From Sepioteuthis lessoniana (lineage: Eukaryota; Mollusca; Cephalopoda; Myopsida; Loliginidae): a stretch of DNA of 64,000 bases. Of this stretch, positions 11,626 to 24,551 are shown one piece after another (positions within the stretch are counted from its first letter, which is position 1; each line of letters begins with the position of its first letter). Position numbers and translations under genes: made by a program. The notes beneath the pieces are model-generated. The model did no database searches and had not been told where the DNA came from. It worked only from the letters and a program-made list of their open reading frames with translations. The DNA lies in the NCBI GenBank assembly GCA_963585895.1, contig OY757904.1, positions 4,959,982-5,023,981 of the forward strand. The letters run 5' to 3'.

Positions 11626-13189
11626 ATTTAGAATATAGGAAATAAAGATTTTTAGAACGTTCTATTTATTCTGTAGACATTGAACAATTTTTATCATAGT
11701 ATGAAGTATTATTCTTTCTCTTACTGAACATGATCCCATGAACAAAACATGCAGTAAAAGCGTCTTCATTTAACACACAATCTTAGATCAATGAAAGAAA
11801 TTCACCGGTTAAGAAAGGTCAGTTTTCGACCAAAAATATAGACAACAAATTATATACGTTTGTTCATCATGAACCAAATTATAATACAAGGGCGCACTGT
11901 GGAAAAATAACAACCAAAAGGAGACAATTTGATATTTTGGGTAATATTATCCAAGGAAAAACTGGCTCCATTTATTTAAATGGAAAGTAATTTGTCATGC
12001 ACCATCTGTATAAAGCAATATACTGATGATCAGGAAAAGTAATTCACAGTTTTGTTCTGGTGGACCAAGTTAACAAAGAATCGGAGTTGTAAAACCAAAA
12101 AGTTTTGTCTGCAAAACATCTGCCACGTGATTTGCAGCAGTTAAGAAAACATCATAAAATTAGAACACATACAAGATTATTGAGGTCTCAAAGAGTCCAT
12201 GATTGATTGTGTAAAAGCAATTTTGAGGGTACATAGTATGACGATCGTAATATCAGGCCAATGGCTATAATGCCACATCTGTTTTGTTGATTCGTTTAGC
12301 TGATTTAAAATCTTTTTAGAAATTTCATTAAAAGAGAAGGATTTTTTTATAATTCTTCATTTATAACTTTATTGCAAGTCTTTTAAAGATAAATTTAATT
12401 CTAATCTCGCATTTGTTTTTCGATAGAGGGAAAATAATTGAGTTAGAATGTTGAGGAGAAAGGACCATTTTTTTTATTAATATTAAGTTATGAAAATTCC
12501 CGATAATTCTAAATGATATTGTAAAAAGTATGAATTGATTTATTAATATTTATAACCGAAAGATTTACTAAATATTTCAGTCAATCACAAATTTTTGCTA
12601 ATAGCTTTAAATGAAATTCTTAAAAGCAATTTTTCTTCAAGTATTTACAGTTTTTAAACTCTATAAAACAGCTAACTTACATGTATTTCTTCATAACGTA
12701 TGTATGAAGTAATACACTGGGAATAGATTGTATCATGAGAATTATTAAAACAATTTTTGTCCTTACAAATACGCTTAAAAACTATTTATTCGATCATAAA
12801 ATAATTCTGATTTTAGATAAATCGCAGTAGAAAGTTTTCTTTCGGATTTTTGGTAAACTGACGACATGAAAATGGTTTGACAAAATCATCACGGACAATG
12901 TTACACTTCTATACCATTTAATTATTCCTTTTCTACAACGGCTCTTGTCATATTTTTGGTAAAAGCCTGAATGAAACTTTCTGACATAATGGTTGCATCT
13001 AAAAAAAAGATTGACAATCTTTTACTAAATATAGCATGGGATACTGAGCCTAGAGCGAGTGCAATATTCTTTTCTTTCTAATCAATATTAACATGGCGCT
13101 TATGATCATTTGCAAGTGTGAGTGTCATTATTTAATAACATATAAAAATATTTTTTCAATACATGAATGTACATGCTGTTTAAGTTCCC
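11626..13189. other. AT-rich DNA, no gene recognised
   Basis: I see no coding domain, tRNA-like head or copy of the window's repeat families in this 1.5-kb stretch. Confidence 0.5.
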
Positions 13190-13543
13190 CTACCATACAG
13201 TTCAAAACAAACAACAATAAAATTAAGCACTCGAATTTATTTACATAATCTGTTTTATAGCACTAACACGTGCATAAAATGAAAACATAATTGACAAACA
13301 ACTTAATAAAACACAAGAGTTGTCCTAGAATAATAATACAATCACTTTAAACCAAGAGTGTGTCGACAAAGTTATCACTGAAGTCTTTCTCCCGTAAAAG
13401 TCTGTCTTTGAAAGAAGTCCAACGATTGTTTGTCCATACCTAACATCACGGTACTTCTATTTAGACTGTCTGGATGTTTACCATTTTCGTTTATTGGCGA
13501 TCGATGTTTAATCGCTGATGTCTCACTTTATTCCTATATGACA
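13190..13543 (-). repeat. Ty3/Gypsy LTR (3' LTR of the minus-strand copy)
   Basis: On the minus strand it begins TGTCATATAGGAATAAAGTG, preceded by the purine stretch CGAAAGAGAGA, which fits a polypurine tract. It aligns for more than 300 bp with the plus-strand sequence at 16,849-17,230. Shared blocks are GAATAAAGTGAGAC, TAAATAGAAGTAC, GGACTTCTTT and TTATGCAC. The inner boundary is approximate. Confidence 0.75.
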
Positions 13544-13819
13544 TCTCTCTTTCGAGATTACTTACTCTGAAGTCTATATTTCTTCAGTTTCGGCTCTATA
13601 TTTTAAAATTCCGTTTGTTTCTTTTTCTTTCACCGTAAACCTTTGGTTCAACAGTTTCTGGGTGTGAGGATACGTCGAACGTGTAATACAATATATGCAT
13701 AAGTACCTCTCTTCGTAGACTCTTACACAATCAGTGAATCTTCATTTTAAATAATCAAGGTGTCGCTTATGTTCCCACCTGTCTCTGTGCCATGTACGTC
13801 ATTTTTCCGATCCATATTT

Positions 13820-16250
13820 TTATAACACCATCTTCTCAGATTTCGTTTCCTCGTTGGCACTCTTTAAAATCACATTATCTCCAGGTTTGAAGGATTTACT
13901 CAAGTTATTACTATGTCTTGATGTTCTCGCCTTATGATTTGATAGTAATTTATTGGCGAACATCAATTCTGTAGGTAACATTCCAGACATAGTTTTGGGA
14001 TTCTGCGTTGTTCTAAAAACGCTCAGAAATTGCTGTAGCATTACTTCAACTATCTCCTCTTCCCCCGACTTTTTTCAGCGCCCTTTTGAATGTATCGACA
14101 AAATGTTCAACCTGTCCATTCGATTTTGGGTGATACAGAGGCTTTTCTAATGTGTTCTATTACTAATGATTGACAGAAAATCCTCTATTCACAAGCTGTG
14201 AATTGTGTTCCGTTATCTAAACGATAGTTTCAGGTCCACTGAACCTTACAAAAATTTCATGGAAACAATTAACTTCTCCCGTGGAAGTCATTCATCTACA
14301 TTTTAATATTTTTGGCAATTTTGTGTAACAATCGATAGTATGTTCCGTTTAACGGTCCTGCAAAGTCTATGTGTATTCTGGACCATTGCTCGTCGATTTT
14401 TATTGACAGTGTCTTTGCTGCCAGTGCACAACCTCTATTTGATTTTACCACGTCTTCATTTTTGGCCAGTATGTATAACACCTCATTAAGGATTTCCTCC
14501 AAGAAATTCCTGGATGTGTTACGTGAAGTTCTTTTCGCGTACACTTTTACAACGAAGCTGGTATCACAACTTCTGCGTGCATAAGTATATTAAAATGCGT
14601 CACTGCCAGACAAATTCACTTTTTTTCTTTAAATCTCATTTGCTTCTTCATTTTTATGATGAAATCGTCTTTTTCTGACTTAATTCTTATTTCCTCTAAT
14701 GTCATGGGAAGTTTCCCGACTATATTGTGTAATGCATTCTTGATTTCATTTTAGACCAATATTGCTGCAATTACTGTGTCCTCAAGTAGTTAGTAGAATT
14801 TCGGTATCAATCTGGATAGTTCGTCTGCATGGCGCAATTTTTTAGATGGTAGAAACTCCATTTTAAAATTATAATTTTGCAGGACAGTTGCCCAGCGTTG
14901 CTGTCTGTTTTTTTATGAGTGGGAACACATTCTTTTTATCCATATATGCACAAAAATGGACCATGGTCTGAGCGTAGTATGAATTCTCTACCATGTATGA
15001 ATTTATGAAACTTTTTCATAGCAAATATGACGACGAATGGTTCTTTTTCTATTTGTCCGTAGCTTTTTTCAGCAGCAATAAATGATCTTGAAGCAGGAGA
15101 TATTGGTTTAGTATCACGGCTCCCAGGTCCAACTCACTGGCATCCGTTGCAACCAAAATCTTTGATTTAGGGTTAAAATGAGCAAGTGACAAATCTGACT
15201 TTCTTTATCACTTTGAAAGTACTTTGATATTTAATCCGATTTAAATTATTTCTTTAACAGATTACTCAACGGTGTTCTTGATTCATGCATGTTTGGTATG
15301 TATTCGTTATAGTAATTAGCAGACTCAAAAAATGTTTTATAAATTCGTTGGGGGTGGACATGTCTCTTATTGGGCTCGAACTTAAATGATCAGATCTTCA
15401 ACCATTTGTATCGATGATTTGTCCAAGGTATACAATTCTGTAAATAAACAATTTGCATTTTTCTTCAGTGATCTTAAAACTGTGATTTTTAATTCTCTCG
15501 AGTATAATTTTGCATCTTCTGAATATTTATTTCGGGTCTCGCTTTTCATGAGTATATCATTTAAATATCCTTCAGGATAATCCAAACTGGAAAGCATCGT
15601 ATCCATATTCTGTTGGAATATGCTTGGTGTTACCTTTATACCGAAAGTAGTCGTTTGAATTTGTATAATTTTTTAAGGTGTTAATTATAAATAATTTTGA
15701 GCATTCTTCATCGACTGGAACTTTTAGGGAAACGCCCGAAAAATTCAACTTAAAAAAAAATTACCAGCATTTAATTTGGCAAATATTTTTATCTGGACAA
15801 GGAAACGGATAGTTATATTATTTCAAACTTTCATTTAATCCGTTGAAAAATCAACACATACGCGAATTTTATTATTTCATTTTTTAACGTAAACTTTTGG
15901 TGATGCACATTCAGAATAGACTAATTCTTAAATCACACCTAATTTTTTCTAGTCTATCCAATTCTTTAATAATTTGTTCTAACGCAGCGAAAGGTATACT
16001 CCTTTTTGTTACGTTGTCTTTTACTTTTGTTTTAATGCAGCTGTTCAGACCTTCTGAGAAGACTTCCGGGAAACTCCTTTTTATTTCATTCTTTAATTTT
16101 TTAGTCGTCGTATTAAAAAAGATTGCAATATTCATTTTTTTTTTTTGCAGTAGTTCCCATAGATATCCAATCTGTTTCAAATAAATTAACATATTCTTTA
16201 ATACAAACACAACCTCTTATTCAGTTTTACCTACCAAAGAAATGTTGAAG
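13820..16250 (-). pseudogene. Ty3/Gypsy pol remnant (RT, RNase H, integrase)
   Basis: Reading down the minus strand: an RT N-terminal part (16210-15911) has EVFSEGLNSC and a PFAALEQIIKELDRLEK stretch. The RT palm (15606-15382) has MDTMLSSLDYPEGYLNDI, in which the catalytic YLDD is YLND (15556-15567). RNase H-like sequence follows (about 15200-14850). The integrase zinc-binding end and catalytic-core start (14544-14296) keep RGCALAAK and WSRIHIDFAGPLNG. An integrase C-terminal part (14041-13820) has FRTTQNPKTMSGMLP and FKPGDNVI. Many stops and frameshifts separate these pieces. The type resembles K02A2.6-like Gypsy proteins common in animal repeat annotation. The protease end may continue to about 16,560. 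The mutated catalytic residue shows that it is dead. Confidence 0.88.
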
Positions 16251-16589
16251 GTGAATTTACCCAAAAAGTTCAATTTGTTTCCTGGCACTCCATGAACAAC
16301 TTTTTAGAAGTTAATGAATTGTTTTTTCCCATTTTTCCCATGTCCGTTCATTGATGATTATTTATAGAGTGGTATTTATTTTTCCTGTCGGTTATCATTT
16401 TAACTATTTTAGCTTAACACAATACCAACTTTTTTTGAATTCCATCGAACATTGAACCTCTACGTATTTAAAAGATTATCAAGACAAGCAGATTGCCGAC
16501 CAAATTTAAACATGTTTTACGTGTCCTAAACATTTGATTTCTAGGGTATATAGTGATTCATTAATGCTCAACATATTTTTTAAAGGAAT

Positions 16590-16745
16590 TTGCATGGCGT
16601 TTACTTTATGGCTAATGACTCTTGAGAAAGGTATTCCCTTACCCTTCCAGCTATGAGTTAAATAGTATCATTATTGACCTTCTGCGAGGATTGATTTGGC
16701 ATTAGATAACCCACGCAGGTTGATAAACCATTAAAACAAAAAAAT
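16590..16745 (+). mobile_element. 5'-truncated tail-sharing SINE
   Basis: The end reads TTGATTTGGCATTAGATAAC, then CAGGTTGATAAACCATTAAAAC and an A-rich tail. It matches the tails of the SINE at 51,768 and of family B. No tRNA-like head remains. Confidence 0.6.
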
Positions 16746-16848
16746 CGAAACCATAAAGATATTAATGTATTATTCTTTTGTTTTTTGCTGGTTTCTAAAC
16801 ACCCGGATGGAGATGTTATTGCAAATTATGATAGGAAATTTAACTGAC

Positions 16849-17230
16849 TGTCATAAAAGAATAAAGTGAGACACTAACGTTTGAATATTGACCGTCAGTA
16901 AATGAAAATTTCAAAACTCCAGATTGTATAAATAGAAGTACTTTGTTGTTAAGTGTGGACGAACAGTCGACGGACTTCTTTGAGAAATGGACTTCAGCGA
17001 GAAAAAAATAAAACTTCAACAAATTTCAAAATGATTCTGTTATGATTCGAGACCAGAGTTAAATGTTAAAGATAGTAACAATCTTTAGTTTGTCTTATTT
17101 TCTGTTAATGTATTCATTTCAGTTGGAATGAAATACTTATGTTTTTATTTAGTTGTCTGTCAATTATTTATTCTTTTTATGCACATGTCAGTGTTACAAA
17201 AGAAGTATTCACAGGAACTTATTCGAGTAG
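16849..17230 (+). repeat. Ty3/Gypsy LTR (5' LTR of the plus-strand copy)
   Basis: It begins TGTCATAAAAGAATAAAGTG and aligns with the minus-strand LTR at 13,190-13,543. A TATA-like TATAAATAG lies near 16,926. The 3' boundary is uncertain because similarity fades around ATTCGAGT at 17,220. Confidence 0.72.
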
Positions 17231-17499
17231 ACTAAAAAGAAAAAAAATTACCACTTTCCAAAATTGACGGCGGATTAACAGGACTACAGATAAATAACCG
17301 GCAAGGTTACACAAATTTACGAAATATTTAACGCATTACTGAAAAATTAAAATCTATCAAATGTTGGTATTACAAAAACAATAGAAATAACAATTTGAAC
17401 AATAAAAGCAACAACAGGAACAACGATTAGAATAACAAAAGGAACAACAGAAGTTTTTGAATTGTTACTTATTAAAACTTCAAAATAAAGAATCTCAGA

Positions 17500-18540
17500 A
17501 TCATTTTCTCCAGATGCTGTAGCCAATTCAATTAGTGAATTCGTATATAATCCAAGCGATGGAATTACATTTCCAACTTATTAAAAAAGGGATATTCAAA
17601 AATGATTGTTCACATTAGAATGATGAGAAAAAAGTTGTTTTCCGTTGAACATGAAAAATACGTGAATCTTCTTTTGCCACGAAACTCAGGTAATATTAAT
17701 TTTGAAGAAACTGCATTAATACTATCGAAGATTTTTGGAGATAGAAATGTGTTATTAAATCCACGTTGGCAATGTTTTAACTTGGTAAAGGATATCGATG
17801 AAGACTTTGTTACTTATGCAAGAGTTGTGAACAGGGAGAGCGATAAATCTAAATGATTTAACACCAGATTTATTTAAATGCCTATTATTTGTACAGTATT
17901 CAACTACTAATAAGAAATAAAATCAAGGATACTTGATAAATTGTAAATGGCCCCTAAATTCAGAAGATTGTGGAAAAGCGTCGGCGCATTATAAATATAA
18001 AATTTGATACTGCAATGATCGAGGAAACATATTTCATATGAATATATCGTCCAACCATTTAAGAAAAAAGACAATAGACCTTTTTAACTCCTAATAAAAC
18101 ATTAAAAATATGTAGCCCTTTTTCAACTCCTGATTAAATATTTAAAAAAAAAAGATAGACCACCCACCTAACTGCCTAATACTTGTCACGGTTGTGAAGG
18201 TAAGCATGTCAAAAGTAATTGTTTTTTCAAGCACAAAAAATGCTACGAATGTAATTGGGTGGACACAAAGTTACTCATTGTTAATGTAAAAAAAAGGAAA
18301 AGATAAAACGTATATGAATATGGCAACTGCATATTGTAAAGTTGAAAAACATAAAGGAAAAATTAAAAAAGACTTTGAACGTGTCATTAACAGAGCTAGA
18401 AACGTTTCAAAGGAAGAAATTAGTTTTCATAAAAACTAATGATGTAAAACAAAAAATGCACATAGATACAGAGTCTATCACTATCATCAATATATATACA
18501 TATAAGATTGGATATATTACTAAAATTCATTTTTTTTAAA
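17500..18540 (+). pseudogene. Ty3/Gypsy gag-protease remnant
   Basis: A gag capsid-like piece (17602-17856) holds HEKYVNLLLPRNS and FEETALILSKIFGDRN. In the same frame further on is one zinc knuckle of the form CX2CX3HX4C (18184-18222), followed by a degraded second one that begins CYEC. In another frame 18342-18539 carries DTESITII, a retropepsin-like active-site region in which the usual DTG or DSG is DTE. Stops and frameshifts lie between the pieces. The order LTR (16,849), gag, protease matches a 5'-end fragment of an element on the plus strand, of the same family as the minus-strand pol at 13,820-16,250. No pol is present downstream because an RTE copy follows. Confidence 0.8.
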
Positions 18541-18686
18541 TAAGAAAAAAAAATGTTCAAATAATTGCCAGAAGTGGAAAATGAAACCTAGAATAAATAA
18601 ATTGTTTTTTCACCAGCCTCGTGACTATAACTTTCATTTTTGGGGGAAAAAATTCAGTCTCCTGATGCGATGGCAAGGTTAAAAAT

Positions 18687-18716
18687 ATCTATCTTTCTAT
18701 CTATCTATCTATATCA
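18687..18716. repeat. (TATC)n tract
   Basis: Short tetranucleotide repeat directly before the 5'-truncated RTE copy. Confidence 0.85.
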
Positions 18717-20616
18717 GGAATACTTACTCCGAATGAGGAATATGATAATTTCGTCAATGCTCACATCGAAGCGGCAGCAGAATGCATACAATCCAAACTA
18801 AGGGTCGCATTGGAGACTTTAGCGGTTAAGAAAAAACGTGATAACGTGAAAATGGCATCTCTATGATATAAAAAGAACCCAACTAATGCCAACGCTCAGA
18901 AGCTAATGAAGGATCGAACTGAACTATCTACCACATACCTAAAAGAACAAACAGAGTACATTCAAGACCAGGTCAATCAAATTAGAAACTCGGTAGAAGA
19001 CGACCAATCTCGGATAGCGGATGATGTAAGTAAAAGGAAGGGCATCTCGATTGCTTAACTAAAAGCTACCAGCCAAGAAGAACGAATACACTTGTGGAAA
19101 GAACATTTGAAGAATTTTTTCGAAAAATCCCCAAAATCTATGGTTGAACCTATAAAGAAAAACGTTTATGATCAAGAAGACATCAAACTTAGAGAGTTTA
19201 CGCAAAAAGAACTCGACGTAGTATTATCAAAAATTAAAAAGAAGTTTGGAAAACAAGGAAATTCGACGACGTACGGCTCTGATGCTGCTACTCCGGATAC
19301 AACAAGAACACAAAGGACAGTCGTACAAAATGTTGAAATCTCCCTTTCCCCAAGAAAGGTGACCTATGAATTGCCAAGAATTAGCGTGGTATAACCCTTA
19401 CTTCCATAGCGGCTAAGATTTATAATGCCCTACTAGTAAACCGCATCCAACCCGCTTTTAAGAAGATTCTTTGGAAGAATCAAAATGGTTTTCAGAGAAA
19501 TCAATCCACAACATCACAAGTTCTGACAATCTTGAAGGGGTTCGTGAAAAAAACCTCAAGGTGACATACTTATTTGTATGTATCTCCAAGGCATTTGACT
19601 CTCTACACAGAGGGAAGAAGGAACAAATACTTCTTGCCTATGATATCCCCAAAGAAACCGTTGCAGCCATAATGATGCTCTATAAAATTACAAAAGTAAG
19701 GGTTCGCTCACCAGATGGAGACATATTCTTTGACATTGTCGCAGGTGATACTTTAGCACCATACCTGTTCATAATCCGCCAAGACTACGTGCTTCGGAAG
19801 AATGTAAGAAAATGGCTTGACTCTTAAAGAGGCAAGAAACAGACGATATACAAACTATTACGGACGCAGGCTACGCTAATGACAGAGCACTGCTGGCAAA
19901 TACACCTCCTCCAGGCTAAATCCCTGGGGAATAACCTGGAAAAGTAGCAGGTGGTATAGGTCTCCATGTCGATGCAGCCAAAACAGAGCACATATATTTC
20001 AATTAATATCAAGAGACATCTCCAGCCTAACAGGTAGCTTCTTGAAACTTGTGGACAAATTCACTTTCATTAGGAGCAGCGTCTCGTCAACTGTAAATGA
20101 AATTAGAAAGCGACAAGCAAAGGCATGATCAGCTATCGATAGGTTATCAGTCATATGGAATCAAACCTATCCGATAAAATAAAACACATTTTTTCCAAGG
20201 GACAGTCGCGTCTCTACTACTATATGGATGCACCCCATGGAAGCCGAATAAGCACATAGAGAAGAAGCTTGACGACAATTGGACAAGAATACTACCAGCC
20301 ATATTGAACAAATACATCCCACAAATCAGCAGTTATACGGTCACCTACCCGCCATCTCTAAAACCATTTAAATCAGACGGATAAGATATACAGGACATTG
20401 CTTGAGAAGTAAGGGCAAGCTCATAAGCGACTTTCTCCAGTAGATTCCTTCATACGGACGAGTAGATGTCGACATCCGGCTAGAACCTATCAACAACAGC
20501 TTTGAACAGACACAGGATGTAGTCTAGAGGACCCTCCGAATACGATGGACGATAGTGACGAATGGAGAGGGAGAGTCAGGGAAATCCGTGCTCGTGGCAC
20601 GATATGATCATGATGA
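18717..20616 (+). pseudogene. RTE-like LINE, 5'-truncated, many lesions
   Basis: It starts in the endonuclease-RT linker (NEEYDNFVNAHIEAAAE) and runs through the RT fingers (KIYNALLVNRIQP, KNQNGF) and palm (KVRVRSPDGD) to the C-terminal end (GHLPAI-type sequence, then RVREIRARGT) at about 20,616. The catalytic YADD motif reads YAND at 19,872-19,883. Open pieces such as 19092-19394 and 19471-19827 are fragments in different frames. The 3' end carries only short GAT-type sequence before an (AT)/(GA)n tract. It belongs to the same family as 6,438-8,312. Confidence 0.85.
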
Positions 20617-20624
20617 CATATATA

Positions 20625-20659
20625 TAGAGAGAGAGAGAGTGAGAGAGAGACATACACAG

Positions 20660-20706
<47 letters not shown>
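20625..20706. repeat. (GA)n microsatellite
   Basis: Interrupted GA repeats with several AGTGAG and ACATACACA breaks. Confidence 0.95.
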
Positions 20707-20707
<1 letters not shown>

Positions 20708-21575
20708 CGAGCGAGTGAGCGACATATAGACACCTGCAAACACACACAGGCACACACACTTAGAATTACACACACATCAATGAGAAGCTGATTGTCAACA
20801 ATGGAAATTTAGAAGATTCAGGTAATGATCGCCGAGACAACCTAATTTTTTCTACATTTTCTAAGATGGTTTGCCTGCCAAACGAATCTTCTTTTTTACA
20901 GCTTTCCATATTTTGTCCTACTCTAGATCTACATATTTTTTTTTAGATTACCAGGGTGCCTAAAGGCATTATATTCATATTTTAGGCATTATATTTACAT
21001 AGATTCTATACGAATATCCACGTAAGGGTTACCTCAAAAATACAAATTGATGGAAAAAAGAATTTCTGTCATTTTTTTTTCTTTCTGTTGACGCGTGCAA
21101 TATTCGGCTGAAAACAATTTCCTGCAGCTAAAGAAAACAACCAAGCCAAATTTCACAAAGATACTATACCTTCTAAATAAATGTTAAAGAAAAAATATAT
21201 ATAATCATTTTAAAAAAATGTTTTTTGCGAAAATCTCCAGTAACAAAGGAGATATCAGTTCTGAGTTTGATAATGAGTAAATGCTTCGACCATAACCATC
21301 TGTAAACATTAAAACAATTGGTTTGGGGTGACTTTCATCTCACTTAGATATTCATTTCTTACTTGCATATGATTTCTATCTTTGAATAGGTACAAACAAC
21401 ATATAATGAAACGTGTACATCTCATATCAAAGCACTTTGCATATTTAAAATCAGCAAAAACATTTCAGATGAAAATAATCTGTTTTGAAAATATTGATGA
21501 CAAATGCTGAAATCAAAAACTAAAATTTGTAGTTTGACATATAGTTACTTCCTAACATTTTATAAAAATGATTGG
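20707..21575. other. No gene recognised
   Basis: AT-rich unique DNA. It ends GATTGG just before the LTR element; TTGG (21572-21575) is one half of that element's TSD. Confidence 0.5.
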
Positions 21576-22112
21576 TGTAACGTTACCTTCCTTGCCCCCA
21601 CATACTACATCAACTCCTCTAACCATTCACTTCTTGCGGCCGGTGATCAACTAGTGGTTCCGAGGGGGGTAACACGCATTTCTTGCCACTGCAAGAATAC
21701 GATCGAGGGGACAGGAGAAAATAAAACAAACGAACAAACACGAACAATGCTTGGGGTCAACTCAATAGCAAAAAGAGGAGTTATGCAGCACTACATTTCC
21801 GAGAGCATATATGGACGAACGCTAGCATGGATTACAAGCGAAAATTCCACAAAGCAACTAGAATGCCGACATCTTGACTCGATCTTCTTCGCTGGACCCT
21901 ATCTTCCCTGCTACTGTGTCCGGAGTCAACCACATCTCTCCTTGTCCCGTCGCCAACTCTTTTTCAGCTCCCTTCTCCAACCACTCTCTTCTCGCGTCCC
22001 GTTACCTCTTCCGGCCACGCCGAGATTTCAAGTCCAAAAACCCTTTGTCTGGTTTCGAGCCAAAACAGACAAAGGAATCGTCTGCTGGGTGGGCCACCTA
22101 TATAGTGTTACA
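21576..22112 (-). repeat. 3' LTR of the LARD-like element
   Basis: It begins (minus strand) TGTAACACTATATAGGTGG, with a TATA-like TATATAG close to its start, and ends GTAACGTTACA. The open frames across it (for example 21504-22196) have no recognisable domain and recur in the other LTR only because the LTRs are copies. Confidence 0.9.
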
Positions 22113-22134
22113 TATTCCCCCTCTTACCCTTGTC
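22113..22134 (-). other. Polypurine tract
   Basis: The minus strand reads AAGGGTAAGAGGGGGAATA immediately upstream of the 3' LTR, the usual plus-strand primer position. Confidence 0.7.
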
Positions 22135-24531
22135 ATTTATTCACAATAAATTACAACACAGAAATAAAACAAAATAAAGGTATAATACAAACATAATTTC
22201 ACAATTCAAACGGAGCCCTCCTTGCTTCTTTCACAAAAACACACACAATAGAGGTTACTCCACAAAATTACCACAAACTGCAATGTGCTGGGATGGCATG
22301 GTCCTTCGCTCCCCCACTCTCAACCAATTGGTCGAAAAGGACTGCTAACCATTTCTCTTTACGGGTCACGGGCATTACTGTCTCTGTGGTTAGCCAAATG
22401 CTATGTCAGGACCTAAACACCCTCAGGGCCTAAACATGTCCGACCCTCACAACCTTGCTGCTACATTTTATCTCAGAGGACTACACCTCTATCTTGCGTT
22501 CTACTCCAAACAATACTTCATACCGAGAGGGCTCCCTGCAATTGTGAGCATCATCAATCTCAGCAGTTGTTTATGTGTTGCATCGGGAGAAACCTTCGTG
22601 GGGGGTTCACAGCATATGTGGCCCCGGGCCTCGTAATTCCAACCTAGTAACAGTTGAGCAAGGGACTTTTCACCATTCCAGCACCTTGCCAGCAATCTCC
22701 ATGGATTTTCAAAATAAAAAAAGCACCCCCCCAAAAAACAAAGCAATTGACACCATCTCCCAGATCGTCCAGCCATGACCAGCCAGAGAGGGGAGCAACC
22801 GGACACCGCCCTGCGCCCAGGCATCGTCCTCCCAACCCATCGTCAACCGTTTCCTCGGTACCATGTCCATCAATTCGTGTCAATCAGGCCACTCACTTTC
22901 CCAAATCATCAACTGTATAACTCACTACGCTTCGATACCTGTCCTCGAAACGGGGCCCTGTGCAACCAACCCCCCAGGGGGAACACGATCAGACGAAGTG
23001 AAGAAGTGCCAAGAGCAATTAAACTTACAAAAAACCCCAGAAAATCCATGAAGGTAAAATAAATAAATAAATAAATAAAAATAAACAAATAACAATAAAC
23101 AACAAAGCAAATGACAAGGCAAGCCCAGTCCCCCAAAATTAACAAAAAAAACAAGGTAAAGTATAACAAAAAAAAACAATGGATAGCAAAAAAAAAATCC
23201 ACACAAATTAAACAACAAAAAAAATTAATAATAAACAATTCACAGACAAATAAAAATAAAATAATTTCAATTGCCAAAAGAATCTCTGTCATGCATCCAC
23301 CATTTCTCTTTGCTTCTTTCTTTCCTTCTCTCCTGTCCACTTAACTTCTTCCCTCTCCCAGGGGGGGGTCTGGGTTGGGTGGATGGTTGGAGGAGACAGC
23401 ATTTGCTTCCAACCGTTTTCTTTTTAAAATCGACAAAAAAACGAAAAATGAAAACCTTCTTTTCTTTTAAAAATCCAACAGTTTACTCATTCTTTTTAGA
23501 ACTGAGACAGGCATGGATGCAGTGACAAAAATTCCTTAGCAATCTCTCTTTCTTTATCTCTTTTCGTTCTCTGTTTTTTTTCCATGACTTTATCTGTTCT
23601 TCCTTCTCTTTCTTTGTTCAAATTTTCCGCCATTTTTTCAATTTTACATTTTCTTTTTATCATTTCTTTATCTGTTCTTATCTCTCTTTCCTCGTTTAAA
23701 TTTTCCATTTTTTTTTTTATTTTCCATTTTTTTTTGTTTTTGTGGTAGAAGCTTTACTCCCCCCTCCACCCTTTGCACTCGGAACAATCCTACTTTGACC
23801 AGTCGATTTTAACCTTGCTTAGCGATCTCACTCTCTCTCTTATTTTTCGTTTCATCTTCCCTTTCCCTGGGGTTTTAAAATACCACAATTTTTTCTTTCA
23901 GTGAACCTTACAGCAATTTTTTTTTTTTTTTAATCGGTGACTTATCACCTTTCCAGCATAAAAAATACTATAAAACTTCCCAGAACGGACTAACTTTCTT
24001 TTTTAAGCCACTGGTCCTAACACTTAAGTATAAAAATACAATGAAAACTATTAGGCAAAAACAAACAAGCATTTTGAATACTAACGGTCAAGCTAAGTGT
24101 GGAAAGAGGGTAAGGGAAGAAAACCTTCCCTTCCCTTCTAAGAAAAATACAACAAAAATTATCAGCAGTTGTTAAGGGGTTAAACATACACACACACACA
24201 CACACAAAAACGAAATAGATTACTTGGGTTTTTTTTCTACATCTTAAATATCCTTAATCTAATTTTTTTTTGTTCTTATATTCGAGTGCAGGTGGGTGGG
24301 ATATGTATTCCTACCTTTGTAGATTTCTTTCTTTTCCATCTTTTTTTTCGTTGTTTCTTTCGTTTTCTTTTTCCTTCATTTCCTTCCTCTCTTTCTTTCC
24401 TTTTTTCTTTTTTCCTTTTACGCTGGTTGCGGGTCCTTATGGCATTTTTTTTTCTTTTTGCGTTCGTCTGTCAGCTTCTAAATTCCTTCGTCCTTAGATC
24501 ATTTCCAATTTTTTTCATCAGGTTTTCTTTT
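22135..24531 (-). other. Non-coding interior of the LARD-like element
   Basis: This part is rich in homopolymers and C/T tracts. The longest minus-strand frame (22909-23340) looks hydrophobic only because of T-rich codons. No retroviral-type domain is recognisable in any frame. Confidence 0.65.
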
Positions 24532-24550
24532 CTCCTGGTCAACGGCACCA
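24532..24550 (-). other. Candidate tRNA primer-binding site
   Basis: On the minus strand, one base after the 5' LTR, TGGTGCCGTTGACCAGG would pair with a tRNA 3' end finishing in CCA. The tRNA identity is not assigned. Confidence 0.7.
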
Positions 24551-24551
24551 T

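Noticed and set aside
22909..23340. 143-residue hydrophobic minus-strand frame resembling a membrane protein
   Set aside because: It lies in the T/C-rich interior of the LARD-like element and its Phe/Leu/Ile richness follows from A-runs on the plus strand.
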